Assembly: GCA_029204225.1 (NCBI GenBank)
Contig: CM055107.1
Span: 3,536,706-3,600,705 of the forward strand
Length of the DNA: 64,000 nt
Reading direction: 5' to 3'
Origin: Diphasiastrum complanatum
Taxonomy: Eukaryota; Streptophyta; Lycopodiopsida; Lycopodiales; Lycopodiaceae
Shown here: piece by piece, positions 23,391 to 34,896 of the stretch
Layout: each line of letters starts with the position of its first letter
Position numbering within the stretch: the first letter of the stretch is position 1
Position numbers and translations under genes: made by a program
Notes under the pieces: generated by a model
Told to the model about the DNA's origin: nothing
The model's database searches: none
What the model saw: only the letters and a program-made list of their open reading frames with translations

Positions 23391-24179
23391 CAGTGTCGCA
23401 TGTGGCTGTTTTAGTTCATTTCTGCAGAGCTACAGTTTTGGTTTATTTATGCAGACAGAACGTTTACGGCCAATTTCACCACTTATCAGCAATCAATGAC
23501 AAGGACCGGATGGATGCCAACGGATCACCAGCCAATTGACGATCGCAATTGACGACCTAATTTCTTAGTATAAATAGTTGTTCATATTCATACAGTTTAA
23601 TCATCAAGATCGGATTATCAAAATTATCAGAAGAAGTTTTTGAATAGTTAGCTCTCTCTCTCTCAAGCCTGCGAGCTTGAACACTCTTGAGCATTCTAGC
23701 TCACTTCTTAGAGTTGTTTTAGATATTGTTATTGCATCGCTACTGCTTATCAGCATTGCGCATTAATTCAGACTTTCATTTTATCCGTTCAGAGATAGCA
23801 TAGAGTACGCGGTTTCAATCCGCAACTTATTGTACTCATTCACTTCTGTTTCATTTTGAATCAATACTATTCTTTATTGCGTTCAGCTTCGTTTCAGAAT
23901 GTATGCGTTTTTGTATTTCTTCGTGACTAATTCGCGAACAATTCGCGACTAATTATTTGTCTGATAATTTTTTATATTTGATTGTTTGGCTACGTAATCA
24001 CTGTAGTATTGACGATTTCAAAGTTAGTTACTATAAGTTCAAACGTGATTTCTATCACTATTGTCTTGTTTGAAATTGATAGGCATAGTCATGCATGGTG
24101 AAAGATGAAGATAGTTTATTCCGCCATGCACGAAAAGTTTTCTTTCTAGACATTCGTTTCTTTTCGAGCTTTTTCTGAC
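23391..24179 (+). repeat. 3' LTR remnant of copia B1
   Basis: It matches the 5' LTR from about 20612 to its end, so roughly the first 375 bp are gone. A small deletion joins TTCGAGCT to the TTTTCTGAC terminus at about 24170. It keeps the TATAAATA box (near 23569). Confidence 0.85.
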
Positions 24180-24218
24180 GAATCTAAAATCTTCTTGGTC
24201 ATTCTATGATATAACCAT

Positions 24219-25480
24219 TCATGAGAATATACTAACCCTCTCCATCTTTTGCCCTTTCACAATTTCTGACTCATCTAACTTAAGTACTATGATTATTTTT
24301 TCATTCATCTTTTTAAAGGTTATATCATAGAATGTGACGATGTATCTCAGCAAGTAATTTAGATCAACAAAGAAGTTGTTTGATGAATGATAGGATATTG
24401 ATCTTTCATCAGTTTCATACACCTCCTCAATATGAAATGGAGTTCCAATGATCTTATGCATACCTATGTTTAATGTATTCCTCTCTTGCTTCAAGTGATT
24501 TTTCCTAGGGGTTGGGAATTTTCTGATTCAAACTTGTTTAAAAGCTTCTCTAATTAGTTTAAATATTGTTGCATATGCTTCCCTGCTAATACCTACAAAA
24601 TCACAAGCACCTTGAACTATAGTCTTATCTAAAAAAAATTGAATGTCCACCATCAAAGACTCTGTTATTTTACACTTTACATTTGAACTCCTAGTGTTCA
24701 TCATGATACACTCATCAGCAGATTTGCCTATCAATATTGAGCCCAACGACATTCCTAGTGAAGCATTGTCCTTAATATTACGAGGAGCTACCAATGCAGA
24801 TCTGCAAAAAAACAGATAGCTAACAAAATATCACCATAGCTAAAATTAAATCCAAATGCCATTGATCAAGTTACAAAAATCAAAATATACTTACTTGAAT
24901 GCATGAATCCTTCTATTTCGATAACCTGCTAAGCGTTTGAATATCCTTGCAGCTTCGCTTTTGTTTCTTACTTCCAACCTTCTTCTTAGCCAATTCCACA
25001 TCCTTCAGTAATTGTAAGTTTTCAATTCGAATAGATTGTAAAATTGATTGCATTTGCTCTAGTTCTACTTTGATATTGATTGTTATCTTCTGTAATGATT
25101 CATTATTTTTTTTTAAATTGTTCATTTTTCTCTAACGTCTTTTGGAGAAGACAATCTCTATTCTGACAATAAGAGGATATCCGTATTACCTCACCTTCTA
25201 AAATGTGAATTTTATTCATATAAAGTTATTTTCCATGGTTCTGCAATCTCTCACAATATCCTAGTAATCCAGTATGCCCATTGCATATCCATGTAACTAA
25301 ATGAGTTATTGAGAAGAATGTGGGATGTGTCAAAGTGCTTGGATCTTGTGGATATAATGTTCCATCTGTCCACAAATCCAAGTTCTTCTTTCCTTCTGCC
25401 CTATAGCGAGAACGATCCTCAGCAAATATTTGAATTCCTTTGCCTCCTCTTCTCTGCAAAGGTGCCAAATCAATAGGGAT
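24219..25480 (-). pseudogene. unrecognised multi-exon gene or gene fragment (locus U2)
   Basis: On the minus strand, exon-like pieces run from high to low coordinates. About 25230-25461 begins after a TTTGCAG acceptor and contains DLWTDGTLYPQDPST at 25334-25378. About 24905-25170 is coiled-coil-like (LEQMQSILQSIRIENLQLLK). About 24528-24805 begins after a TTTTTTTGCAG acceptor and reads SALVAPRNIKDNASLGMSLG. 24219-24494 contains KIIIVLKLDESEIVKGQKME. A TAG interrupts the second piece, and a frameshift is likely at an A run. The D-L-W-T-x-G-x-x-Y-P-x-D-P-S-T motif is shared with locus U1. I do not recognise the protein. A cryptic transposon protein or a decayed host gene are both possible. Confidence 0.45.
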
Positions 25481-25589
25481 ATCCAGATGTAGATGATACA
25501 GTGTCGTCATCAGAAAAAACAATAGAATAATCAGATGCATCAAAGTACTATGAACAGATTTTTTGAAGCAAAACAAAATACTCATCTTT

Positions 25590-26026
25590 GATTATATTAT
25601 ATACTCTGTATGATCAATCCAATCTCCATGCTTGTCTGTTTGATTCAAATTTGGAGATGGCGCTCATTTTTTCATTCCAGTAGGTAGTCGGTGCTCATAT
25701 TTCCATTCCAATGTGAAGATGGCGTCCATATATGGAAATGGCACCCATATTTTCATTCTTGTGGAAGGAATGCATATCATACATTTTTCTATTTTTCCTT
25801 ATTCAAATTTGGAGATGGCAGTCATATTCTAGATCCAATGAAAAGATTGCCCTCTTCGTAACCAATGGAGGGAATATTTTTGAATTTAGATAAGTTAAAC
25901 TGAGAACAGTTTACAGTTCTTAACTGTGATTATAAACACTATGGTTAGATCATTGGGAGTTGGGGAGGCCTTGGGAGTAGTGGGAGCAAGCAAATAAACA
26001 ATTATTTTTTTTTTATTTTGATATTT
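25590..26026. repeat. spacer with a dispersed ATGGC(G/A)-TCAT motif
   Basis: Short similar phrases recur irregularly at about 25655, 25724, 25737 and 25812 (GGAGATGGCGCTCATTTTTTCATTCC, AAGATGGCGTCCATAT, AAATGGCACCCATATTTTCATT and GGAGATGGCAGTCATAT). The spacing is not regular. No gene is seen. Confidence 0.4.
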
Positions 26027-26086
26027 TTCTATATCCTACATGGCATTCCTTAAAGGGTCTTTTTGATATTGAGAAGTCCTCTAATG
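26027..26086. mobile_element. right end of MITE family, copy 3 (truncated)
   Basis: ATCCTACATGGCATTCCTTAAAGGGTCTTTTTGATATTGAGAAGTCCTCTAATG closely matches the right end of the element at 56482-57239 (ATCCTACGTGGCAATCCTTATAGGGCCTTT...TCTCTAATG) and ends with the same CTCTAATG. I could not find the matching left end upstream, so the copy may be truncated. Confidence 0.6.
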
Positions 26087-26094
26087 CCTTTGTT

Positions 26095-28655
26095 TCTCTT
26101 GGTTTGAATCTAGATAAATCCACTGCCAGTTCTGTAGGTGGTGCATATACATTTCGAGTGTCAGGTTGGTTGTATCATCATATTGGTGGTTTGTTGCCTG
26201 TAGATAGAGCTTCTTTTTCACAGATCTACATCATGGATGGTGATGATCTATAGATAGATCAGATATTATCTCTGAACCCCGAGCTTAGACACGATGTTCT
26301 CTCCCTTTTACAGAGCATGATGATGGAGGTGAATCCATTTGCTCAATGTTTTAAGAATGTTTCCCAAATCATGCGTAAGGATGTTTGTCTCTGCATAGTG
26401 GTTGGTTGTTCACGGAGTAGAGCCAATAGGCAATTCAATGCTCCTATGAACAATGAGATTGTCGTGATTATGCCTATAGATGAGACCTCAATTGACAAAA
26501 TGCGAGATATCATATTGCACTCCATTCAGGATGGTTTTTAGACCATATCTTATAGACTCTATACTCTTCCTAGACAAGAGTTGGTGTACTTTAGTGAGGA
26601 AGGTGACTTAGAGCAGGTCGTAGATGGTCGCTCGAGTACCACTTTGACAGTATTTTTTGAGCTAAATAGAAGTGGTGATTAAGATGCCAGAGAGTTGTTA
26701 TACCAGGTCCTGCCATGATTTTATGTTTATAATAGGACAATGCGAAAGTGGGCCCGTCGTCGAATCAATACACAATCGATTCCAACTATTGGTCGTATGT
26801 ATTTTTTCCATCCGTCCAAAGGGGAAAGATTCTATTTATTAGTTCTTTTGGCTCACATCAAAGGTGCAACAAGTTTTGAGGACTTGCGCACAATTGACGA
26901 TGAGTTGTTTTCACCTTTTAGAGATGCTTGCAAGCAAAGACTTCTTATAAATGATGTGATGGAGTGGAGTCGTGAGGCAGTTTCATGGGGGACTCCATCG
27001 CAACTTCAACTCATGTTCGTTGTACTTATCTTGAAATGTGCCCCTTCCGATCCACTAGACCTTTGGAAGAGTATAAAGCCGCATTTAGTAGAGGATTATG
27101 TGCATGAGTTAGGACAACCAGTCACGTGCGAGACCATTAATGTGAGCCAGATTATGATAGATAGGGCTCTTCTTGACATGGAGACGCACATGCAGGCATC
27201 TGGAAAGTCGTTAACAAATTTTGGCTTCACACTTCTTGATAGCGACATCGAGTTTTGTCCTTTGTTTCGCGAAGAGATATTTATCGACGAGACCATTTCA
27301 CAGGCTAAGGTCGACATTGAGAGATTGAATGTAGATCAGCGTATTATTTTCAACCATGTAGTACGTGACTCTATGGTACAAAGAATGGGTGGAGTCTTTT
27401 TTGTAGACGGTCTGGGTGGTATGGGTAAGACATTCCTTTATAGTGTCATGTTGTTGTACATGCGTGCGCAAGGGTGGATAGCATTGGCAGTTGCATCGTC
27501 AGGGATCGCTGCATTATTAATGAAAGGTGGTAAGATTTCTCTGACATGATTGAATGAAAGCTCGACATGCAACATCTGAAAACAATCTTCGTTAAGTAAA
27601 CTTTTGATGGCATGTCGACTCATTATTTAGGATGAGGCTCCGATGGTACGTAAGTATAATATTGAGTGTGGATCGGTCATTATGAGATATATTGGGTATG
27701 GATACTCCATTTGGAGAAGTTCCTATTGTTTTTGGTGGTGATTTTCGTTAGGTTCTTCCAATGGTACGACGAGGCAGTCGTGCTCAAATTGTCAGTGCTT
27801 CATCGAAGTGTTCACGTTTGTGGAAATATATGGAGGTGCATAAATTATCAACAAACATGCACGTGATGAGTGTGGAGGGTGCCTATAGAAACGAGCAGTC
27901 AAGGTTCGCAGAGTATTTGAGCATTGGAGATGGTCGCGAGTGCACGTTCAGACATCATGGTTTGGATTTAATTTCTTTGTCAGATGATATGTGCCTATGG
28001 ATACGTGATGTGTGTGAATTGATTTCATTCACTTTTACTAATATTGCACAACATTACATGGATGTTGACTTTTTGAGAAGTCGTGCAATATTAATCCCAT
28101 TGAATTCAAACATGGAGCAGCTTTCGGGGACTGGTTACACATTTTATAATGCTGATAGTGTGGTTGAACGTGATGACTCTCATACCAGTAGAGTTTCTAA
28201 ATAGTTTGCAACCAAGTGGATGTTCTCCATATAAATTGGTGCTGAAGGTTGGCATGATAGTAATGTTGTTGCAGTCCATCGCATTGCACAAAGGATTGTG
28301 CAATGGTATGAGACTCATCATTCGTATTGGGTAGACAAGTTGTAGACGCAGAGATAGTTACCGATAGGAATATTGGTAGTAGAGTCCTCATTCCACGGAT
28401 CTCTTTAGTGCCAAGCTTAGAGTAGCTTTTGCCATGACAATAAACAAGACGCAATGGCATATTATAGAGACTATTGGATTGCACTTGCCACGTCTCGTAT
28501 TTAGTCATGGTCAGCTGTATGTCGCATTATCAAGAGTGCAAAATGCTGGAAGTGTACGAGTGTTGATTATGGATATTGGAGGATGTGGCAGGAGTGGCGA
28601 GGTGCACTCAAAACATTGTATATTTAGAAGTGTTGTAGTATTTGTTTTGGAGTAA
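26095..28655 (+). pseudogene. Helitron RepHel remnant (Helitron-like N domain and PIF1-type helicase), copy 1
   Basis: From about 26145 the translation reads FRVSGWLYHHIGGLLPVDRA, the start of the Helitron-like N domain that precedes the HUH replication-initiator region. 26740-27549 is the linker into the PIF1 helicase, with FHPSKGERFYLLVLLAHIKG and an intact Walker A (GLGGMGKTFLY at 27409-27441). 27761-28204 and 28434-28655 hold later helicase motifs, ending in FSHGQLYVALSRVQ. The HUH catalytic domain is largely missing and several stops and frameshifts break the frame. Neither a Helitron 5' TC end nor a 3' hairpin/CTRR end was identified. Family role: rolling-circle transposition. Confidence 0.88.
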
Positions 28656-28675
28656 AAATTAGTGTTAGGATTAGA

Positions 28676-28905
28676 GTTATACTACAATTAAGGTTAGAGT
28701 TAGAGTACAGTTAGAGTTAGATTAGGGTTAGGATTTTAGTTAGGGTCTATATTGGCACTAGGTGTTAAATAGAACAAGGTCAGGGTTACATCAAGGTTAG
28801 TGTTAGATAGAACAAGATTACAGTTACATTAGGGCTAGGGTTTATAGTGGCATTATGTGATAGATAGAGCGGGGTTAGAGTTACATTAGGGTTTAGAATT
28901 AGAGT
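28676..28905. repeat. degenerate telomere-like repeats (TTAGGG/TTAGAG)n
   Basis: Many variants of GGTTAGAGTTAGAGT, GATTAGGGTTAGGAT and ACATTAGGGTTTA occur over about 230 bp just after the Helitron helicase. They resemble decayed (TTTAGGG)n and related TTAGGG-type repeats. This is internal sequence, not a chromosome end. Confidence 0.65.
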
Positions 28906-29040
28906 TAGGATACACAAATTGCTGCTACCCACAAAAACATGGTTGTCGGCAAGGAATGGTTTAACACAAAAATATGGTCATATACATTAGTGGTTGTAAA
29001 CAAAGTAATTGCTTCCACTGAATGTATTGACCACACATTT

Positions 29041-29190
29041 GGGTGGCCTATATCAAATTTGTATGTATGCATATGTGTTTTTGATGTGCATATGCATGTG
29101 TGTGCATGTATGTCTTCATGTGTATATGAGCGATAAAAAATGTGTGTGTATGTCTATGGGATTGAGGGTGTGTGTATGTATGTCTGTGTA
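29041..29190. repeat. TG-rich imperfect simple repeat
   Basis: A run of TGTGTG, TGTATG and TGCATG units on the plus strand. It produces overlapping cysteine/valine-rich open frames with no coding meaning. Confidence 0.6.
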
Positions 29191-29583
29191 GATGGTGCAG
29201 GTTGTGGTAAACTATAGGACATTTGTGCGAGAGATAATGGAGCTATTCTGTTGTGGAGATGATGTTTATCCACGCAGTATTATCTAGGTGATAGAGCAAT
29301 TCACCCAATTTTTGTACTATTAGCAACTTTGCGGATATTTTCTTCCTCGAAAGAGATTTTTAGTGATAAATGTAGATGAATTTGTTATTAATATGAAGTT
29401 ATATTTGAAGGATATGTCAATTTTGAAACTGAGTAAAGTATAGACAATGTTATTGGTACTTAAGAATGACTTTGTATTTTGAACTTTGTATAAATCTGAG
29501 TTTGAATTTTGTGTAAATCTTTGATTTCTAAATTGATGCGTAAGCCACCTGTAAACGACAGGCTTACCCACTAATGCCTAATG

Positions 29584-29602
29584 CCTAAACCCTAAACCCT
29601 AA
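29584..29602. repeat. short plant telomeric repeat (CCCTAAA type)
   Basis: CCTAAACCCTAAACCCTAA is about 2.7 copies of the plant telomere unit, with another CCTAAACCCTA at 29612-29622. Short internal copies like these are common near plant promoters and at repaired breaks. Confidence 0.75.
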
Positions 29603-29761
29603 TGTTGAAAGCCTAAACCCTACAACAACCTTATTTGGCTGGTTGGGATGTACACAGAATACCTACATTAGTAAATGATATATTTAGTTAATATTAGCCT
29701 TTGGTTAATGTTTATATTTAGTATATATATCTAATAGATTTTAATTTTTAAAAATAAGAAA

Positions 29762-29900
29762 TGTGCACGTGAAAAGTGGGGGTAGTTGATATAAGCTTTG
29801 GTAAGAACCGTGCACGCCATGCATGTTAAAAGTGGTGGTAGTTGATATATAAGCTTTTGTAAGAAAGTGCATGCCACGCATGTGAGAAGTGGTGGTAGAC
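29762..29900. repeat. tandem repeat of about 50-60 bp, 2.5 copies
   Basis: Three successive units begin GTGCACG or GTGCATG and contain AAGTGGTGGTAGTTGATATA and AAGCTTT(G/T)GTAAGAA. They start at about 29762, 29809 and 29867; the last is cut off by a CA repeat. Confidence 0.7.
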
Positions 29901-30065
29901 ACGCACACACACACGCACACACACACACATCCCTAATCCTAAATCCGCACCATATTTGTACGATCATTGGTCGTCCACCCAAACCATCGGTCGTAACCCA
30001 AACCATAGGTCGTCGTCAATGACAGGCTTACCCACTAGTACACACACACACACACACACACACAC
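29897..30065. repeat. two CA microsatellites around a short spacer
   Basis: (CA)n tracts lie at about 29897-29929 and 30040-30065. The spacer holds an imperfect duplication of the phrase CATCGGTCGT / CATAGGTCGT. Confidence 0.8.
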
Positions 30066-30276
30066 ATATTTAAACTTACATCCACTTTTGTATGCATGGG
30101 TGAGGAACCATGCATCCTCCTCCCCTCAACCATGTATACACTTTTTTGAACTAAAAAAGATGGAGAGGAGGATGCATGCATGGGAAAAAGGATGCATGGC
30201 CCTCCTCCCCATGCATGCATGCATATTGGCAACCTTAATCTTTCAAAACACAATTATCTTTCCATTAATGACTAAC

Positions 30277-30510
<234 letters not shown>

Positions 30511-30887
30511 GGCCATTGGAAATTGCTACCAAATCAAAGAACTTCCTTGCAGGCTCACCGACTCAAATGGACTTGATTAAAAACAGGATTTATAATCTTA
30601 TGAATATGATTTCAAATTTTTGTAGCGAAAAGGAGCACAAATTGCAAAAAAATCGATCACTAAACAGCTGTAAAAGTCTCAATGGTGACTAACTATGCAT
30701 CAACCCGCTACTCGGAGCCTACATGAAGAGTTACAATTGTGCAGTTATAGCCACCTAGTAGCTACACATTTTACTCATCATTACATGTCCACTGACATTA
30801 TGAATCACGAAACAAATTACCTACCTAGAACACCCTGTAGGTAATCTGTTGACAAGAGTAGAATAGACTAGATAGTTGCATGAACAC

Positions 30888-31038
<151 letters not shown>

Positions 31039-31519
31039 CAGAAGTCAGATTGATGGTAATGTAATGCCATGATTCACGATCATGATATCTGGGTTTGTAG
31101 CTTTATTCATTATTTTTAACATTGCAGGCTTTTGCTTTTTAGCATGAGGCTTGGTTGAGCCTTGAGCTTTCTTTTTCTTCTACTTTTCCAAGGCTGCAGT
31201 CTGTACTCAACCTATTTCTACCAAATCAAATAATCTATTCAAGACTGCAGTAAAAGAAAAAGTTGCTTCTTATAATGTTGTAGATCGAAATAAAATCTGA
31301 CAAATGCAATAATTTTGCTGTTTTTGTTTGATGATAATTTTGCTGCCAAGTACTCATACCTAGGGAAAGCTTATTCTCATCATGATCCTATTGTACATGC
31401 CACACCTATAAAAAAAACTTGGTACCTTTGACCTTGCCACTATAAGCTATTGGTGATTATTATGTCATACTAACATGAAGTGTTTGGTACCTTTGCCCTT
31501 GCCACTATAGGCTATCTTG

Positions 31520-32210
31520 AAATTAATTCTCTCAAATATTAGTTTTTCAAAGGTGAGGAAGATCTACTATGTCTAGAACAACATTTTTAAAATTCTCAAT
31601 AAGCTCAGAAATGTTGAAGCTAGCATGCTAACTTGAGAGGAGGGAGCATATGATGTTAGAGCATCTCTACACCCAAGCACAATGGGGTAGAGAGGTCCCC
31701 CTGCCTGCAAAAAATATCCAACTTCTAAGTCAAATGCCACACTTATAGATATCTTTAAGACTTGGATATGATTAGAATTGCATGTTTGTTGTATGAAGAA
31801 GAAGCCATTACTAGTTTGATAAAATATATTGCAGTTATTGCAAGCACATCCACACATGAAATAGTAGTTGGACATACTTGATCTAACTTATGTTTAATCT
31901 CATTGATGATAAAGAAATCGCCCAGGCTTAAATTAATGTCCGCATCCTTCTCAGCCATGATCTTCTTGCTGGTGTTTATGAGCACAAAGATATCACAGCC
32001 TTGCACAAAGCAATCATGAAATAGCAAGCAAAGCAATGGGGTAGGCACTGTTGGGTCCTGAGAGTTGTAATAGACAACTGTTTCATTCACTATCTGATCC
32101 AACTGAGGACATGATTCTTTGTAGAAATCATACCTCAAAGCAGGATGATGATGGTTTGCATTCAGCTGCAGTCTACTTGCAGCAACACACACAAGAGACT
32201 GGCATAGCAC
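31520..32210 (-). pseudogene. class III peroxidase pseudogene, 5' portion
   Basis: Exon 1 runs from 32210 to 31812: YDFYKESCPQLDQIV is the mature N-terminus and LLFHDCFVQGCD carries the distal histidine and conserved cysteines, followed by AEKDADINLSLGDFFII and CPTTISCVDVLAI. A 107-bp intron (31705-31811, GT...TTTTTTGCAG on the minus strand) separates exon 2, which continues in phase 0 with AGGPLYPIVLGCRDALTSYA. A one-base shift near 31635-31645 changes frame, after which the sequence still resembles peroxidase (NFKNVVLDIVDLPHL) but stops before the proximal-haem histidine region. Several normally conserved residues are replaced (for example the Arg-Asp of the LAARD block). The enzyme would oxidise phenolics with H2O2 in the wall; this copy cannot. 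Confidence 0.85.
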
Positions 32211-32463
32211 CCAAATGGCACAAAACCCCTCATACTGACTAGCTTACCCTCACCACTTTCCTTGCTGAACTACTTTGGGATTTAAAGCAGAACAAGAATC
32301 AAATGCATAGAGGTAATAAATCAACTGAAAATGTGATTACTACATTTGCCTTTTAAATTGTTGAGAGAACTCCCTAGAAATGGACTATTTTTTAGAAAGC
32401 TACATTTGTAAACTCTTATGTTCTTTTTGTGATTTCAACCAATAAGTTTTTCATAGTGAATCG

Positions 32464-32545
32464 TTTTCAGTTCACTATGCAATGTATGCAGTGTATGCAA
32501 GAAATGCGTTCTTTTTTAAGCATGCGCTGCATAGTGAACTGAAAA
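32464..32545. repeat. perfect 18-bp inverted repeat, hairpin-forming
   Basis: TTTTCAGTTCACTATGCA at 32464-32481 is inverted exactly at 32528-32545, with a 46-bp loop. A diverged relative of the right half occurs at about 32830-32890 (TTTCTTAAGCATAGACTGCATAG), which suggests a small repeated element. Confidence 0.75.
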
Positions 32546-33074
32546 ACAATCAAGTTGCTTTAAGTCTAAGTGAGTAATTGCATAGTTTTTGAATCACCAA
32601 TCGTTTCTTTTTTCAGAATGAGATTGTGCCAATCTTGATGTGGTGCCCAAAACTTCCCCACGTTGAATAACTTTATAGCTTACTATAATTTGTAATTAAG
32701 ATCCTTTGATGTTTCCTATCCCCTGACCTTAGGTCTAGATTTTGTTAATTCTGGCAAAGTGGACAATTCAACTTCGCTTTCAGATATTGAACATAAAACA
32801 ATGGACTCACACTGTCACATGCATTTTTTTTCTTAAGCATAGACTGCATAGATTGTTTGATAAATTGAAAAAGCCAAGAATGCTTTAGATTTATGGTAAT
32901 GTGATTATACAAGCTGGGAATTTAAAAATTTGTTTTCTCAAAATTGGAAGACCCTAAGAAAAAGCAATTTCTTAATGCTCGATACTTCTCAGCCAGTGAG
33001 TCATGTTGGCAATTGTTGGGGCTTTCTATGGGTGCTCATAAGCCCGTAGTGACCTGACTGGCAGTTCATCTCCC
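32546..33074. other. spacer, no gene seen
   Basis: AT-rich sequence between the hairpin and Helitron copy 2. Apart from the hairpin relative noted above, nothing is recognised. Confidence 0.4.
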
Positions 33075-34130
33075 TAGATAGGAATTGGCGTACTTCAGTG
33101 AGGGACTGGATTTAGAGAAAGTGTAGATGGGTGTTTAGGTACCACTTTGACAACATTCTTTGAGCTAAACAGAAGTGGTGATTTGGAGGCTCGAGATTTG
33201 TTGTACCAAGACTTGTCGAGGCAGTATTGGTACAACAAGAGAACGCGTAGGTGGATCCGTCGAATCAACATGCAGATGACACCTGCCATTGGTTGCATGT
33301 ATTTTGTACACCCCTCCAAAGGGGAGAGGTTTTATATGCGAGTTCTTTTGGCTCATGTTAGAGGTGCAACTGGCTTTGAGGACTTTTGCACAGCTAACGG
33401 TGAGTTGTTTCAGTCGTTTAGAGATGCTTGTAGACACAGACTCCTAATAAATGACGTGAATGAGTGGAGTAGCTTCTTGCGTGAGACAATGTCATGGGGC
33501 ACTCCATCACAACTTCGTCTCATGTTCGTTGTGATTCTTTTGACGTGTGCCCCTTCCGACCCATTGGAGCTCTGGAGGAGCATAGAGCCGCATTTAGTTG
33601 AGGATCAGCCAATAACGTGCGAGACCAGTTCTGTGAGCCCTGGTTTTAGTAGACAGAGATGTCCTTGATGTGGAATCGCACATGTAGGCATGCACATGTA
33701 GGCAGCTGATTTTGCTTCATCTCCATTGTTTTGCGAGGAGATATTTTTTTATGAGACTCTTTTAGAGGTAGAGACTGACATCAAGAGATTGAACGTGGAT
33801 CAGCGCATGATTTTTGACCATGTAGTACATGAGCATGTTGTACGAAAAGTGGGTGAAGTGTTTTTTGTGGATGTCTCGGGTGGTACGGATAAGATGTTTC
33901 TCTATAGTGTCATGTTGTCATGCGTGCATGCACAAGGTTGGATAGCATTGGTAGCTGCACTGTCGAGGAGCGTTGCATTGTTAATGAAAGGTGGTAGGAC
34001 CGCGCACTCTAGATTCAGGATTCCTCCGATGGGATTGAATGAAAGCTCAACATGCAACATCTTGAAACAGTCTCCGTTAGGTAAGCTTTTGATGGCATGT
34101 CGACTCATTATTTGGGACGATGCTCCTAAG
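33075..34130 (+). pseudogene. Helitron RepHel remnant, copy 2
   Basis: 33147-33668 parallels copy 1 at 26660-27120 (YFVHPSKGERF, VLLAHVRGATGFEDF, SWGTPSQLRLMFVV). 33726-34133 parallels copy 1 around Walker A, but the motif is destroyed (GGTDKM in place of GGMGKT). Similarity ends abruptly at 34130 within the IIWD-A-P block, where the copia H LTR begins. Only a helicase-proximal segment of about 1 kb remains. The orientation is the same as copy 1 and the copies are about 6.4 kb apart. Confidence 0.85.
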
Positions 34131-34776
34131 TGAAGAATTTCAGGTCATGTAAAATCCAATTCCATAACTTGATCTTTGGTTAGAAAGAGATCAAATCTAC
34201 CAATCTTGCCAATGTGGAAAAATCAACATCTAAGATGCAAACTCACTAAGAGCCTGATCAAACATCAAACATAAGATATGATGAAGTTTTTGTCCATACA
34301 AAAATAGTAACCTACTGTATTTCACATGTGTGGATCCTAAAATAACATAAAATAAACATTCTACACACAAGATTGCAAGATATCACCAATATAGTGCACC
34401 AATGGATAGATGAACCCAAGAGAACCATGTATAAGCATGAATGAGATAAGAGAGAGAGAATGTCTTCTCTTCCCATGAGTTATATCCTTTTATAACAAAT
34501 CCAAACCTAACTTTAAACTTTGCTTTCTCTCCATAATGAAAACTCTACTATTTTTGTGACTAGATTCAATGTCTCTATTACTCAAATTGAATCTCACCAA
34601 AACTCGTGTTCTATAGTTTCCCACACTTTCCAAAAGTGTTTATTAAAATACTTTTAAAATAAAATAACTTTGAAAAGTCAAACTCTAAGTCTAATATGAA
34701 AATTGGCCTCAATTGTGTATTTGGCAATTTATCAAACTATGACCAATCTTGACTAAACTAATTGAAATCCTTTACA
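34131..34776 (-). repeat. 3' LTR of copia H (minus strand)
   Basis: On the minus strand it runs from TGTAAAGGATTTC to ...AATTCTTCA (646 bp). It is preceded, on that strand, by a GAAGAGGGAG polypurine tract (34777-34790) and has a TTATAAAAGG TATA-like box near 34490. Its left edge coincides exactly with the break in Helitron copy 2. The assignment to the copia fragment at 35042-35868 rests on orientation and position. Confidence 0.6.
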
Positions 34777-34896
34777 CTCCCTCTTCAACTAGTTTTAGCT
34801 TAACCATAGAACTTTGATCCAACTTTAGAATGATCTCTATCCTAAGTATAGACCTCTTTTCTAATGTTCTATATTAGTTTCCATAATTGATATATA

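Larger units (their letters stand above)
20236..24179 (+). mobile_element. Ty1/copia retrotransposon, family B, copy B1 (internally deleted)
   Basis: It has a complete 5' LTR, primer-binding site, gag, a reverse transcriptase fragment and a 3' LTR remnant. Two internal deletions are visible. One joins the end of gag directly to the post-integrase linker near 22550, removing protease and integrase. The other joins the RNase H region to the middle of the 3' LTR near 23390. The sister copy B3 (45548-51186, minus) keeps the integrase but lacks the reverse transcriptase core. B1 cannot move by itself. Confidence 0.88.

Noticed and set aside
29584-29622. A chromosome end
   Set aside because: Only a few CCCTAAA units, with ordinary transposon sequence on both sides.
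31755-32210. Functional peroxidase gene
   Set aside because: A frameshift after the intron, missing proximal-haem region and altered conserved residues make it a pseudogene.
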